NCBI GenBank assembly: GCA_014218235.1 | Contig: CM024755.1 | Location: forward strand, 76,120,631 to 76,184,630 | DNA length: 64,000 bases | Source of the DNA: Colocasia esculenta | Lineage: Eukaryota; Streptophyta; Magnoliopsida; Alismatales; Araceae | Direction: 5' to 3' | Shown: positions 21,372 to 34,071 of the stretch, piece by piece | Layout of the letters: each line of letters starts with the position of its first letter | How positions within the stretch are numbered: position 1 is the stretch's first letter | The notes under the pieces: generated by a model | The model's input: the letters and a program-made list of their open reading frames with translations, nothing else | Database searches by the model: none | Told to the model about the DNA's origin: nothing | Program-made: the position numbers and the translations under genes

Positions 21372-22857
21372 ACGACCACGACCACGACCACGCCTGTGCT
21401 GCGGCGCCTACTGGGGCTGCTGGTGCTGCGGCGACTACTAGTGTTGCTGGTATGGCTGAAATTGCTGAGGCTGCTAAAATTGTTGAGGCTGCAAAGGGTA
21501 CTGCCCCTGTTGCTGCTGATGGGGTGCCTGCTGTTGTGGAGGGTACTAGTACTGCGGTAACTGCTGAGTGTACTGCACTGACTCCTGTGGCTGTTGAACT
21601 TGCCCCATCAGGCAATCCCTCCTGTAGTGGCCTAGTAAACCGCAAGTGTAACAGATCACCTCCTGCCTACCCTGCTCAGCTCCCTGCTAGACCGACTGCT
21701 CTGCAAACCTTGAATGATGCTTTTGCTGCTTGCCCGACCACCCCCACAAGTGGTCATCTGCTTGAACCTCGAGCGCAAATCGGAACTGCCCGAACTGCCT
21801 GAGCCCGAAGAAGAAGAAGTCGCACTATCACGACTACTTGCGGGGCGCTGGTACGGTGTGGTCCTAAAGGAAGCTCCTCCCTGCTGCTGCTGGGGCTGCC
21901 AGGTCTCTCTCTCCAAGGTGGTGGCCTTAGCCACAGCCGCTCCCAAAGTGGTGAACATGTGAGCCATCACGCCCCACCTCAAATCTGGCCTCAATTCTGC
22001 AATAAACCTCTCTGCACAAGCCTGCTCACAACCAGCAACATGAGGAACATGCCTCAACAACTTGACAAACCTCTAGTGATACTGAGCAACCATCAGATCA
22101 CCCTAAACCAACTCATGAAACTGATCTCACCTCTCATGTCGAGCATAGTCAGGAAAATACTCACCGTGGAAGATCTCCAAAAATCGCTGCCAGGAAATCT
22201 GATCCAATTGCTGCCCAGTGAAGTGTGTCTGCCTCTGAACTCTCCACCACTCATGGGCTGGTCCATTGAGCTGATACACTACCAGTCTGACCTGATCCTC
22301 GTCGGTGCACTCCTTGGTCTCAAACGTACGCTCCAACTCGTGCATCCAACTCTTAGCTCTATCTCGGTCGTAGTCGTCGTAGAACATCGGCGGTCGGAGA
22401 TGCAAGAACCTCTCCAAGAGGGCGGTCCTATCCTCAGCGACACCTATCCTCCTCCTACCAACTTGGGTACTCCCGGTACCTGACGCCTGCTGAACTGCTG
22501 GCTGCTCTACCTACGGATCTGCCTGCTGCTCTGGTACTGTTGGGGGAGGTACTAGCGATTGACCTCCCGCTGTTGCCTGCCCAGGCTGCCACGCCCCCTG
22601 GTACAGGGTCTTGAAAAACTTCTTGGCTAAGGGAAACCAATACGCATACTGCTGGGGCTGGGGCTTGTACCACTGCTGCTACTGCTCGCCCGCTGCTGCT
22701 ATTGCTCGCCCACTGCTACTACTGCTGCTGCCTCTTGAGGATGTGCCACTGACTCCTCTACTGACACATCCTCTTGAACCTGTCCTGGCTCTGGCATGTC
22801 TGACTCACCCTGCTGCTCCATCAGCTCTCTGGACTGCCTACGTCTGCTCGGAGCTAT
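21372..22857 (-). pseudogene. gag: Gag of element D, degenerate
   Basis: Minus-strand gag. The gag core at 22127-22417 reads FLHLRPPMF, SWMHELERTF, LNGPAHEWW and WQRFLEIF, and continues in pieces across stops (22060-22127) into LLRHVPHVAGCE and the AHMFTTL stretch. A CCHC zinc knuckle (CYTCGLLGHYRRDC) is encoded at about 21606-21655, followed by a glutamine-rich tail at 21380-21600. By comparison with the related D2 copy (ATG at 43001), the start codon at 22855-22857 reads ATA, so initiation is lost. Confidence 0.85.
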
Positions 22858-22976
22858 ATCCTACACGACACACAACCAACAAGGTTAACACACCAACTCG
22901 AGCGGCTAGCAGTGTACTTGTACTATTGTTGGGACTTTCTGTTGCAGTTTAAATCCACTACAAGTTCTGTTAGACT

Positions 22977-22991
22977 CTCGCTCTAATACCA
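22977..22991 (-). other. Primer-binding site of D (Met-tRNA type)
   Basis: Minus strand TGGTATTAGAGCGAG, two bases inside the LTR edge at 22994. Confidence 0.85.
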
Positions 22992-24218
22992 ACTGTAATG
23001 ACCCCGAGAACTTGACCCTCAGCCTAAGCCGAGGACCCAATTTTCGTAGTCACCGCCCACGGATTCGGAGACCCGGAAGGGCTATAACACAAGTCTAACA
23101 GAATATGTAAAGGACATAAATGTCAACTACTGAACTAGAAGCACACATGCGGAAGCAGAAAGAAGAGCGAGACCGCTACGTATCGCTCTAGGTACAGTCC
23201 CAACACACACACAACTAGTACAAGTAAAAAGGGGAAGGACAGAGCCTTTAACAGCATACCTCAAGGGTGAAGTACAACTGAAAGGGGAAAACCCACTGCT
23301 AGCTACAGGGACAATAACTACCGCCCCGCCTACTCTGCCCGATGCGCGCCCTGCCGCTGCTAAGAAGTCTTGGAAAAAGAAGGGATGAGCTTCACAACAG
23401 AAGCTCAGTAGGGACTACCAATCTCCTATTGGATCTAACAGGTAGGAAAGAATATATATAAACAAATTAAATAATAGCAGTTATATATTCTACTCTACAC
23501 GGGAAAGTGCAGAAGCGAATCTACTAACTAACAACGGTACGGAAGAGACAACACGGTCAGAAACTCTGTACAACCTGCATGTCATGACCACCACATGGCT
23601 AGAAACAGAGACAGGGAGAACCCTGCCTGGACAAGAGACACTAGCTACAGAAACCACTACTACTACTCAACTGGTCAGGTGCCTCCACTGACGTCTTATC
23701 CTCGACCCAAGTCCAAACCTCTACATCTCGTCAGAGTGGGGGCTGGAGCACAAAGTACACAACGGTAACCGTTGTAGTCTGGCCGGACTACGGTCCTACG
23801 CCTGACCTCTCTAGGTGGTTTCGAGGCCACAAAGAGTGAGGCAGTGAGAAAAAGGACTGGCTGGCCTGCATCGGGTAGAACTCCAGTTGTCCTCGGTGTC
23901 CCAGACCAACCAAGAGAGCTCTAAAAATGACTCGACGCCACTGTCCTAACCATAGTTTTCCCCTCTACTCCAGAGTCCGTGACTCGAGTACACTTGTCAC
24001 TCTGAACACTCCCTCTAAGGCACATAAGGATGGGAGTCCCAGCAAATGGTAACAACCTCTCTCACGGGACAAGCCATCAGGTGTCGAGCACCAGGCGAAC
24101 GACTAGTGTAGGACCGCACTAGGAACTAGCACTGGTGCCACGGGTACAGAAAGAACCAAAAACAGCGAAGACTCCACGAGAAATGGAACTCTACAAGGAC
24201 TTACCTGTATCTGATACT

Positions 24219-24360
24219 GTCACGACCCCCAGGGCCATCACGACACCATTGCGATGCCCACGGTTGTCGCGACCATGTCACGACACACCAGGGTGTCGCA
24301 ACCATGTCGCGGCGGCCATGCTGGTCGTGACATGATCGCGACCCCTAAGCCAGTCGTGAC
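24219..24360. promoter_or_regulatory. Ten GTCGCGAC-type octamers spaced 18/11
   Basis: Octamers start at 24219, 24237, 24248, 24266, 24277, 24295, 24306, 24324, 24335 and 24353: steps 18, 11, 18, 11, 18, 11, 18, 11, 18. Variants (GTCACGAC, GTCGCAAC, GTCGTGAC, ATCGCGAC) mostly differ from the palindrome GTCGCGAC by C-to-T or G-to-A, as expected from decay of methylated CpG. This is a 29-bp period with two dyads per repeat. Confidence 0.85.
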
Positions 24361-24910
24361 CTTAGTCGAGAGGGGTCCCGAGACAACCCTTCTGAGGACC
24401 ACCCCAAAATCGGTACAAACCACATCAATAGGGGGAGGGGAGCATGGGAAACACTGTAAAAACTTCCAATCAAGCCAAACCACCCTCAAACCCCAACAAA
24501 CATGCATTACAAGGAAATCTACGCTCGAGGAAAACCTCACTCACCACGATCATGGACCTCACACACCCCAAAACCATGGAGAAACAAAGAATCTCAAGGG
24601 GAGGGGAACATGCTAGGATGAGTGGGAGATGAGGGTCCCTACCTCAAGGAGTAGAGCCAATCCGTTGGGGCCTTCACGTTGAAATGACCACCTCCTCCTC
24701 GCTTCGAGCACCATGAGCACATCGCCTACACGAACGGGGCATCACCTCCTCGCCCAAAATGCCCAAGAACCACTGGAGAAGCAAGAGGGCTCGGAGGAGA
24801 AAAGAAGAAGGAAGAAGAAGAAGAAAGGAAAAGGGAAGGAGAAAGGGGATGCTGTCCTCAGTTTTGGACCGATGGGCCTCGAGACACGAAGGGTCGGGCC
24901 GGCGCGACAG

Positions 24911-24915
24911 CAAGC
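24911..24915. repeat. Target-site duplication of element B, left copy (CAAGC)
   Basis: Repeated at 38024-38028 on the other side of element B. Confidence 0.9.
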
Positions 24916-26986
24916 TGTTGGATCGAAATGGCAAGCAAAACAGTCCTAGAGGGGGGTGAATAGGACTTTTGACCTTTTAAAATTTCTTTTGAAAATCACA
25001 GCACTAAATAAACAAGTTAGTACTCAAAGTGATGTGTGTGATTCAAGTGTAGACTTGGCGGAAACAATCACACAAGAAAATTGGACACAAATTTTATCCT
25101 GGTTCGGCCCTTCCCACATGGAAGTCCTACATCCAGTCCTCAAGCCAACCACTTGATATTTCACTAATCTGCCAATGAATTTGGCCTTCTCTTACCCTTG
25201 AGAGGAATTACAACACCCACTTGCTCCCAAGCAAGTCTTCCCTATACAGGGGTACATCAAAGCCTTTTCACCATGGCCTTCCCTACACAAGAGGGGCAAA
25301 GTGCAGAGAAAGACTTCTACACAAATACAAGGAAATTTGACAGTGGTGTGTTTGCCTCAAAATTGAGCACAAACACACAGACTTCAGATGGATACAACAG
25401 ATATAGAATTGACTCTAAATCCTATCTGAAGTGAAAGGGGTGGACTAAAAAGAATTGAAACTGAGTACAATTGCCACCCACAAACAGAAATTCTCCACAG
25501 AATTTTCTGAACACAAGGAAGCTCTCAGAGGAAGTCAAGCATGAAGACTTTTGAGAGAGCTTGAGGAATTCAAATGGCTCTTTCAAGAGAATGGACTTGA
25601 ATGCACTTTCTGGATTCTCACTTCAAGGATGATTTATCTGTTTCTCTCTGTATGTCTTCTTTTCCTCTTGATCTCCTTTTATAATCTTCAAAAATATGAC
25701 CGTTTGAGAGGATGACCGTTGAAGCTTTGTGGCCATTTGCAATATAGCCGTTTGAGGAGGAATTCTGCGATCCTTTGAGTCTTGAAGAGATTGTCCAACA
25801 TGCCTTCAAGTTTGCTTCTTCCCGAGGTCTTTCATTTTGTTAACAGCTAGAAGATAAGCTCTTGTAGCAAGTAGCTGAGGAAGAGGCATGCTGAACACAT
25901 GCTCAATAAATGCCTATTGCAAGGACAAGACACATGAGAAACCGTATCTCCATACCCTTGAGGTAGGTGAGTCAGAAAAATTCAATACAAGGCATGGAAC
26001 CTAGTATCCCACAAGTATTACAGACAGCAGACATATAGACAAAAAGTTAAAGTATGGGTCTGTCAGTGGTAGGTGAGATGGTCAGATGCCATGCGTATGA
26101 GTTTTACATAAATGCTATGTGTCTTGTGAAGCTAACAATAAGGCAAGGTAGGACATCAGGACTGAGGATTTCAAGGAGACACTTTTTAGAACATGTTTAG
26201 CACATGAAAATTAATTTGGAAGCAGACATGTCAAATCCTGTCAGAAATATATTAATAATCTTCGAAGTTTGCATACAGCAATCCTCCTATTGATTTTGCT
26301 TAAGATAATCAAACTAGATTTGATGATCTTCATATAGTTTAGAAAATAGAGAGCTGACAAATATAAAAGGTACAAGTGCAAAATTGTAAGTGTAGTTGAA
26401 TGTGAACAGGAGTCGATTGGAGTGAGTGTGACTCATGAGTGATCATGGTGATTCGACTACTAGGTGAGAATTTTTAAGATTCGATTTACAATTGTAAAAG
26501 TCATCAGTCGAATTATAAAGAAAAAGACATTCGACTAAGAGTCGAAGTCATCAGTCGAATCACAAAGAAAAAGACATTTGACTGTAAGAGTTGAAGTCAT
26601 CAATCGAATCACAAAGAAAAAGACATTCGACTGTAAGAGTCGAAGTCATCAGTCGAATCACAAAGAAAAAGACATTCGACTGTAAGAGTCGAAGTCATCA
26701 GTCGAATCACAAAGAAAAAGACATTCGACTGTAAGAGTCGAATGGTATGTAAACGATGTGGACTTAGAAAAAATTCGATGACTTCTGACTACTGTTCTGA
26801 AGGAGTCGAATATGATAGTCGGATTCAGTATGCTGAGAGACAGTTGTGGCCTTAGAAGATTTTGAGGATACTGTTAAACAAAAGCTGTGGTATAAATACT
26901 ATATATTTAAAGATTTGTCATAGCAAAAACATAGTTTTATAAAAACTAAGAAAGTCATTAAATTTCATAGAGGTAGTTGCTCAACA
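24916..26986 (-). repeat. 3' LTR of element B
   Basis: In minus sense it starts TGTTGAGCAACTACC at 26986 and ends with CA at 24916. Contains five 49-bp dyad units (26501-26743) and a TATAAAAGG box on the minus strand at 25675-25683. Confidence 0.93.
26501..26743. promoter_or_regulatory. 49-bp minisatellite of AGTCGAAT/ATTCGACT dyads, 5 units
   Basis: Units start at 26501, 26548, 26597, 26646 and 26695. Each unit has CAGTCGAAT and ATTCGACTG as nine-base inverted arms around a 15-base A-rich loop, then TTCGACT-5-AGTCGAA as a second dyad. Lies in U3, about 0.8-1.1 kb upstream of the TATA box. Confidence 0.9.
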
Positions 26987-27002
26987 ATTCTCCCCCTTTT
27001 TG
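26987..27002 (-). other. Polypurine tract of element B
   Basis: Minus strand AACAAAAAGGGGGAGAAT directly abuts the start of the 3' LTR. Confidence 0.88.
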
Positions 27003-27191
27003 TTAATGACAAAAAAATCTTTAAATAAATAATGTATCATATGCTATTTTATACCTTTTTCTTCCCCTTTGTGACATTAACAGAAAGGATAAAACTCAGA
27101 GAAATGCACAAGTAGGAAGAAATTGCATCTATAAATGGGCAAACATTATATAGTAGGAAACAGTACTAAGAAGGAAATACAACTACAGAGT

Positions 27192-30100
27192 TCAGATTCT
27201 AGCTGAACGGGGTAACAACAAAGAAGCAGGAAGTGAGTTTAAGAAAGGTTGGATGAGCTCCCAAAGTTTTTCTTCATTCTTGTTAAAGGAGTGAGCAAAC
27301 AGAGCTTCATCAATATTGTAGGCTGGGTTGGTGGAGGGTAACTTCTTGATAGACTTGATGTGGCGCCTCCTGTACCAACCAATTCTGTAATGGTATTTTT
27401 CAATGTCCATTCTGATTTTGAGAGGAACAAACTGTTTGGTGGATGCCAGATGGAGGAATTCATTGAGGGTCAGATTCCAGTAGAGACCATTTGAGATGGC
27501 TGCATCCTTAGCTTGATAGTACACAAGGTACCTCTCAGCCCATCGGTGAGTAACACTCTTGTGACAATCCGTAAGACTTTTGGAGTGAAATTGATTGAGG
27601 GCAAGTTTCATCTTCAAACACTGAGAGTGATAGGATGGATAGGCTGCTTCCCATTGTTCAGGGGTGAATCTTTCAGATTCAGCAAAACTTAACTGGATAT
27701 CAAGAAGATGCTTGTCTTTCTTGGAAAACTAAAGAAATATGAACCTTTGGAAACTTAGCTTGGATTTGTACTTGATTTTGAATCTGGCAGAAATCCGGAG
27801 GAATTTGTTGAAGATTGTTTCAGCAAAGGCTGTTTTGTAGGAAACTGCTCCTACCAGAGGAGGATGAAGACCAGATGGTAATGCCACTGTCATGGAAGGA
27901 ACAATTTCTCTTTGCCCTCGGAGCAAGTTCTCATACTGCCCTCTGGAAACATCATGCAATCCCAGTTTGAACCTTTCATGGTTGAAAGATCTCATTTCAA
28001 GGTACTTGGCCTGAGAGGCCCTGAGATGTTTTGCAAAGAGGGCATGGAATCTACGAGAAAGATGTTGAGCAGTTGTCAAGTGATGGGTTCTGGATTGATT
28101 TTCTAGAAACCTAGCTGCCTCTTCAGGGTAGAGATCAACAAATTCTTGAGGTGTGAGACAGTGGCTCTTCTGAGAGATGAGTTGAAGATCAGAAATATAA
28201 AGTTGGGAGGTTTGTATCAAAATGGGAAGCCAATGTTCAAACGTGAAATCTGGCAACCCATGAACTTCCAGAAATGCTCTAATAGCAAGATATTCTCTAA
28301 ACAAATTCATGTTTTGTTTAGAATGGTGAGTGAAGGCATACCAAAAAGGAGGAAGTAACAAGGAAGGTTTATCTTCCAATTTGGGTCCACTGGTAGCTGA
28401 CAGTTGGATACTAGGAAGTATCTCAACTAAATGCATGAGAGTTTTCTTGGAGTCAGACTTTGAGGCAGTGGAAAGAGAGGAATAGAAGTGAGGAGGTTGA
28501 GTGGAAAGAGTCATGGTGAACTCTTTAAATGGTTTGACTTGATACTTCAAGGGGTAGATATAAAATTTAACATCCTTATAGAAATGAGTGACTTCAGGAA
28601 GTAGATCCAGAGAGGAATGTAGAGATGGTTGTGCTGATGATGATGGAGCAGGAGATTGAGGATCTAGAGTAGGTGCTGCTAGAGCTGGTATGGCAGTTGG
28701 AGATGAGGCCCTGGAAGAAGAAGAGGGAAGAACAGGTTTGACAGGAACACCATTCTTGACTAATCTCCTCTTCACCTTTCTCTTAAATGTCTGGGAAACC
28801 TGAGAGGGCTCGAGAGGTCTCTTGGGTGCTGCCTACTGCATAGAATCCTCTAAGACTGTTGCCACTTCTTCTGGCTGATTTTCAGATTTGTTCACCTACT
28901 GCTGCTCATCACTCGGTTCAAAAACCACTATTGCTAACTGAGCCTACTGCTCAGTGGTCTGCTTATTTAGCTGCTGCTGAGATTCAACTGAAATAGGCTG
29001 CTGCTCAATCTGAACTTCTGGTTCTTTGACAGATTACTCAAGGACTGGTTCCTCAGGTACAGGTACTTGAGGTTCCGCTTGGTGTTCTTGCTTTTGAGCG
29101 GGTACAGTCTCTTCTTGTTGCTGTGAGGAAGCAGGCCCTGATGGCCTAGAGGTGCCCAGTTGGCACACCAACTAAAGTAGAAGATCTTTAATCTGCTTGA
29201 CCTCATCTGACAGACCGTCAAATTTAGCATCTAACAAAACAACTTGCATGTGGAGAACTGACATGTTCTCATGCTGGCTTCTAACCAAATTCAGGATGTC
29301 ATTTAGGCTATTGCTGCTCTCCCCTGAGACCTTGGCTGGGTCTCAAACTGAGAAGGAGAGTGGTGATGCTCTCTTTCTTCAAAGATGTGATCAAGGGGGG
29401 ACGAGGCATGGATATCTTCAGAAATAACTTTCTTGCCTCTGAGATCTCTTAGGACATCATTAATGGTGTCCTCTGGAGCATCATGAACTGGAATGGCTGG
29501 AGGAACATCTTCTTGCACAGGAAATGAGTCTTCAGATCTGATTTGAATTGAAGGAGGTTCATGCTGAACTTCGGATGCAGGGGCTTCATGTGGGAGTAGA
29601 GAAACCAAAGATTCATCAGGATAAATCTCATGTTCACACTCTGGGGACAAAACTTTTATACCACAGATTTTGCTTCTTGCCAACTAAGGAGTACTTGCTT
29701 CTTTTCAAAGTAAAAATGCCTATCTTCTCTTTGTTTCCAACAAACATCTCTCTAGATAGATCCACTGAAAATTTCTTGAAGATAAGAGTAAGTAGTGATC
29801 CATATGGAAGAGATTCTTGAAGATCCTTTGAAGCAATCATCTTTTCCAAAATTACTGCTGGCAGATTCACTTTATGCCTCTGAACTGCCCAAAATAACAA
29901 ATTTCCATCTCTAGCAGTAATGGAGGAATGAGTTCCGGCTCTAGGGGTTATGATATTGGTAATTACAGAATGAATCAATCTTTTCTCAGCAGACAACTCA
30001 TTAACTTGAAGTCCTCATTTGTTGAGGTTCCCTAGGCTGCCAATAATCCCTAATTTTTGCTTTTCCAAGGGGATGAACTCACTAAGCTTATGCCTTGAGT

Positions 30101-30415
30101 TGGGACAATCCAGTAATTCGACCAAAAGCTCTTCGAAATAGTGATTTTGATGCCTTTGACATACCCTACTACTGAGTTTCCAACAGAGACTTCCAATGAA
30201 GCATAAAAAGATCTGACTGCATCGGCAACAAATGGCTCAGAAATCTGACAGATTTTGGTCCAACCCATAGCATTCAAAGTCTCTTCTACCCAAGACAGAT
30301 TTCCAGATAAGTGAGAGAACTCAACAGCCTTTTCAGAGCAGATGGGAATCTTAGCAAGGTGTTGGAGTTGGTCTGGGGTCAACTGGACAGACTCTTGTGC
30401 TCTAAGGGAAGCCAT
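27192..30415 (-). pseudogene. Extra ORF of element B (two-part post-pol protein), broken
   Basis: Coding sense on the minus strand from ATG 30415 to 27192, about 1070 codons, interrupted by indels and stops. Part 1 (30415-29630) has LSWVEETLNAMGW, GYVKGIKIT and LPYGSLLTLIFKKFSV, and matches the folded region of the extra ORF of element A. A Gln/Glu/Pro-rich middle (29680-28780) ends in a basic RKVKRRL stretch that looks like a nuclear signal. Part 2 (28775-27192) is a second, apparently folded half (FYIYPLKYQ, PPFWYAFTHHSKQ, RGQREIVPSMTVALPSGLHP, HRWAERYLVYYQAKDAAIS, WYRRRHIKSIKKLP) that I do not recognise and that element A lacks. A single TAG at about 27729 splits part 2 into two open pieces. 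No membrane segment is obvious. Confidence 0.75.
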
Positions 30416-30990
30416 CTAGACGATAGAAACAAAAGGGACTCAGGAACCCTTCAAAGGAGAGAAAGAAATGATCAGTAGAGATGAAAGATCCTACCTTTCT
30501 TCCGGATAGGTGAGGTTTCAGATGATTCCTGAAAGGTGCTTCGCCAGAGTACAGTGAAGGTGCGAAGAACACAAGAAGACAGGTGAGTCGAAAGAGGATT
30601 TCAAATGGGTGTTTTGAAGGGTAGAAGGGGTTTACTTACATAGAGAGGGAAAAAGTAACTGGCGCTTGATTTCAGGATGAAGGGACGCGATGATTGATTT
30701 GACCGTTTAATTACGAAGGGACGCACCTTAAATGAGTGTCAGTTACCCCAAATAATTAATTACAAACAAATTATGAGTAGTAAGCATCATTTTTAAAATA
30801 TCTTAATGAATCGAATTAGGTATTTGACTACATCAGTCGAATACATCATTATAACATGAATCGAATGCATCAGTTATTCATGAATCGAATGTATAAGTCG
30901 AATGTAGGACTTAGCGATTTTCAGGATAGTTTTTCCACAAACAGTTCACAGAAATTCTTATCAATGCAATTCGAACACTACTTTAGGAGT
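30416..30990 (-). other. Spacer between pol and extra ORF in element B
   Basis: No coding sense. It contains the TCGAAT cluster at 30811-30903, with two AGTCGAAT (30835-30842 and 30896-30903) and three plain TCGAAT (30811, 30861, 30885). This is the same flavour as the U3 repeat of this element, roughly 400-490 bp upstream of the extra ORF start. Confidence 0.7.
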
Positions 30991-33900
30991 TTAATCAGGG
31001 TTGTACATACCTATTTCTCTTCTTATTGAAGTAAACATATCTTCAGGGAGAGGTTTTGTAAAAATATCTGCTAATTGATTTTCTGTAGAAACAAATTCAA
31101 GAGAAATATTTTCATTGCTTACATGGTCCCTGATGAAATGATGTCTAACCTCAATATGCTTGGTTCTTGAGTGCTGGGTTGGATTCTTTGTTAAATTTAT
31201 AGCACTTGTGTTGTCGCAAAGCATTGGAATATCTTGAAGCTGATGACCATAGTCTTCTAATTGATGCTTGATCCACAAGAGTTGAGTACAACTTCCAGCT
31301 GTAATATATTCAGCTTCTGTAGTGGATAAAGCCACTGAATTCTGCTTTCTAGAAGACCAAGATATCAAACAACCTGCAAGAATTTGACATGTACCACTGG
31401 TGCTTTTTCTGTCCAATTTGCATCCAGCATAGTCAGCATCACTATAACCAATCAACTTGAAATCAGAACATCTAGGATACCATAGACCTAAGTTACTAGA
31501 ATTAATAAGATATCTGAAAATTCTTTTTACTGCAAGAACATGAGATTCTTTTGGATCACTTGGAATCTTGCACAGAGACAAACACTAAACATTATATCTG
31601 GTCTACTTCAGTGAGATAGAGCAGTGATCCTATCATTCCTCTATAGGTCTTTTGGTCTACCTTTTTACCAAAGGATCACTGTCTAACTTAATGCCTGAGC
31701 TCATGGGTGTTCCTAAGGGCTTACATTTGTCAAAGCCATACTTAGTCAGTAGATCTGAAATGTATTTGGTTTAACAGATGTGAGTTCCTTCTTTGGTTTG
31801 CTTGATTTACAATCCAAGGAAATAATTAAGTTCACCCATCATGCTCATTTCAAACTCACTTTGCATCAAATTTTCAAAGAATTTGTAGAGTGATTCATTA
31901 GTAGAACCAAAGATAATGTCATCAACATAGATTTGAACAATTAAGATTCCATCTGAAAATTTCTTTATGAATAGGGTGCTATCTACTTTTCCTCTTATAA
32001 AATCATGTGATATAAGATAAGCACTTAATCTTTCATACCAAGCTCTTGGTGCTTGTTATAGACCATATAGTGCTTTCTTTAAACGGAAAACATGATCAGG
32101 ATACTTATTATCTTCAAAACCAGGTGGTTGCTCAACATATACTTCTTCTTTAATAAAACCATTCAGAAAAGCACTTTTAACATCCATCTGAAATAAATTG
32201 ATATTAAGAGAGCAAGCATAAGCCAATAAAATTCTGATTGCCTCTAATCTAGCTACTGGAGCATAGGTTTCATCAAAGTCTATGCCTTCCTCTTGGGAAT
32301 ATCCTTGAGCTACAAGTCTAGCTTTCTTCTTAGTTATTACCCCTGATTCATCCATTTTATTTTTGAAAACCCATCTGGTTCCAATCATTGGATGATCAGT
32401 AGGTCTAGGCACAAGGTCCAAACTTCACTACGTTTGAACTGATTAAGCTCTTCTTGCATAGCAAGGATCCAAGATTCATCATTCAGTGCATCATTGATTG
32501 TCTTAGGCTCAACTTGTGAAACTAATGCAGAGAAGTCACAAGGAATTTGCATACCTCTTGTTCTTATTCTGGATTGAGGATCACCTATTATGTTTTCTCT
32601 AGGATGGTCCCGATGGTACCTCAAGTCTCTAGGTAGTCCTTCTTGTGATTCTTCTTGTTGTTGGAGATTTTCTAATGGAGGATCTTCTTCTTCTTCTTCT
32701 TTTCCTTCTTCAAGAGAAGCCTTCTCAAGGTTCCTGCAGAGATCATCAACACATTCTTCTTCTTCTCCTTCTATCTTTTTGATGGAAGGGTTAGTTTCAT
32801 CAAATAATACATGAATGATTGCTCTATTGTTAAAGTTTTTCTATTAAATACCTTATAGCTCTAGGTTTTGAAACATATCCTAACAGAAAACCTTCATCAC
32901 TTTTAGCATCTAATTTTCCTAGATTATCCTTACCATTATTTAGAATAAAACACTTACAAGCAAAGGGTCTGAGATGGCTGATATTTGGCTTCTTATCCTT
33001 GTATAGCTCATATGGTGTTTTCTTCAGAATGGGTCTGATTATGCATCTGCTGATGATGTAGCAAGCTGTATTTACTGCTTCTGCCCAGAAGTATTTTGGT
33101 AGATTATACTAATTTAGCATTGTTCTGGCCATGTCCAACAATGTTTTGTTCTTTCTTTCTGCTACTCCATTCTGTTGGGGTGTTCTTGGAGCTGAGAAGT
33201 TGTGTTCAATTCCATTTTCTTCACAAAACTCCATAAACTCTTCATTTTTGAATTCACCACCATGATCTGACCTGAGACTTGTGATCTGAATTTTCTGATT
33301 TTTCTGAACTATTTTGCTAAATTTCAGAAATGCTTGAAAAGCTTCAGATTTAGCTTCTAAAAATGATACCCAAGTATACCTTGAATAATCATCAACAAGC
33401 ACATAACCATATAATTTTCCACCAAGACTGACTGTCCTCATTGGTCCAAACAAATCCATGTGAATTAGTTCCAATGGCTTGGAAGTTGTAACAATTGTTT
33501 TAGACTGTAAAGAGGTCTTGGTCTACTTTCCTTTTGCACAGGCTGAACATATTCCATGTTTTCTGAGCTTCAATTTGGGAAGACCTTCAACCAAATCATG
33601 CCTTATCAATTTCTTGATTACTGAAGTGCTAGCATGACCAAGTCTTCTGTGCCATAGATCAGACTCATCACTTTTGGTAGTGGCTAGACACATATTTACT
33701 TCTTTTAACTCTGCTAGTTGCAATGTGTACAAATTCTTCACTCTTTGTGCTTCAAAGACAATCTTGTTATCCTTATGAATTATACACTTGTCATTATGAA
33801 AACTTACTAAGTGCCCTTTATCACATAGTTGACTAATACTGATCAGATTGTGCTTCAAACCTTCTACATACATAACATCTTCAATTAGGTTCTTTTCTTT

Positions 33901-34065
33901 AGTACCAATTGATCCACATCCTAGTACTTTTCCTTTTCCATTATCTCCATAAGTTACTTGACCAGATTCTTCTCTAAAACTGGTGAAAAGCTTCCTATCT
34001 CCTGTCATATGCCTTGAGCATCCACTGTCCAAATACCATTTGGATGCCCTCAGCTGACCCTGCAA
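30991..34065 (-). pseudogene. pol: Pol of element B, decayed
   Basis: Minus-strand copia pol. Protease WYLDSGCSRHMTGD near 34030; integrase zinc region (LWHRRLGHAS...CSACAKGK) about 33670-33530; integrase core (LIHMDLFGP, RSDHGGEF, NGVAERKNKTL) 33474-33110; C-terminal integrase to about 32850; RT from about 32420 (TRWVFKNKMDE, MDVKSAFLNG) with YVDD at 31918-31929; RNase H (YSDADYAGCKLDRKSTSG, ALSTTEAEYI, DIFTKPLPED) 31581-30991. Several stops (for example the CAA-to-TAA type near 32056) and frameshifts near 32850 and 31600 disrupt it. Confidence 0.9.
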
Positions 34066-34071
34066 AATAGG

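Larger units (their letters stand above)
20953..22993 (-). mobile_element. Element D: truncated gypsy (chromovirus-like) internal region
   Basis: Minus-strand leader, gag and start of pol. The element is cut off at 20952/20953 just after the protease, at coding sequence ending FRGIQ. The LTR lies at 22994-24915 and, beyond element B, at 38029-38349. No integrase or RT remains. Confidence 0.85.
22994..24915 (-). repeat. LTR of element D, larger part
   Basis: Minus-strand LTR. Its CA end (plus-strand TGTAATGACC) is at 22994 and its upstream part is displaced to 38029-38349 by element B. Colinear with the D2 LTR at 40559-42859 in opposite orientation. Contains the 18/11-spaced dyad array at 24219-24360. 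Purine-rich low-complexity sequence at 24780-24850 is not coding. Confidence 0.85.

Noticed and set aside
21452..22952. Plus-strand Ala/Leu-rich ORFs
   Set aside because: Antisense of the glutamine-rich gag of element D.
24135..24959. Short plus-strand ORFs with Lys/Arg runs
   Set aside because: Within the D LTR; purine-rich low-complexity sequence, no homology.
24956..25434. Small ORFs repeated at 24956-25434 and 35946-36422
   Set aside because: They recur because they lie in the two LTRs of element B; no start context or domain.
26501..26743. CRISPR-like regular repeat array
   Set aside because: Repeats are contiguous 49-bp tandem units without unique spacers, inside a plant LTR.
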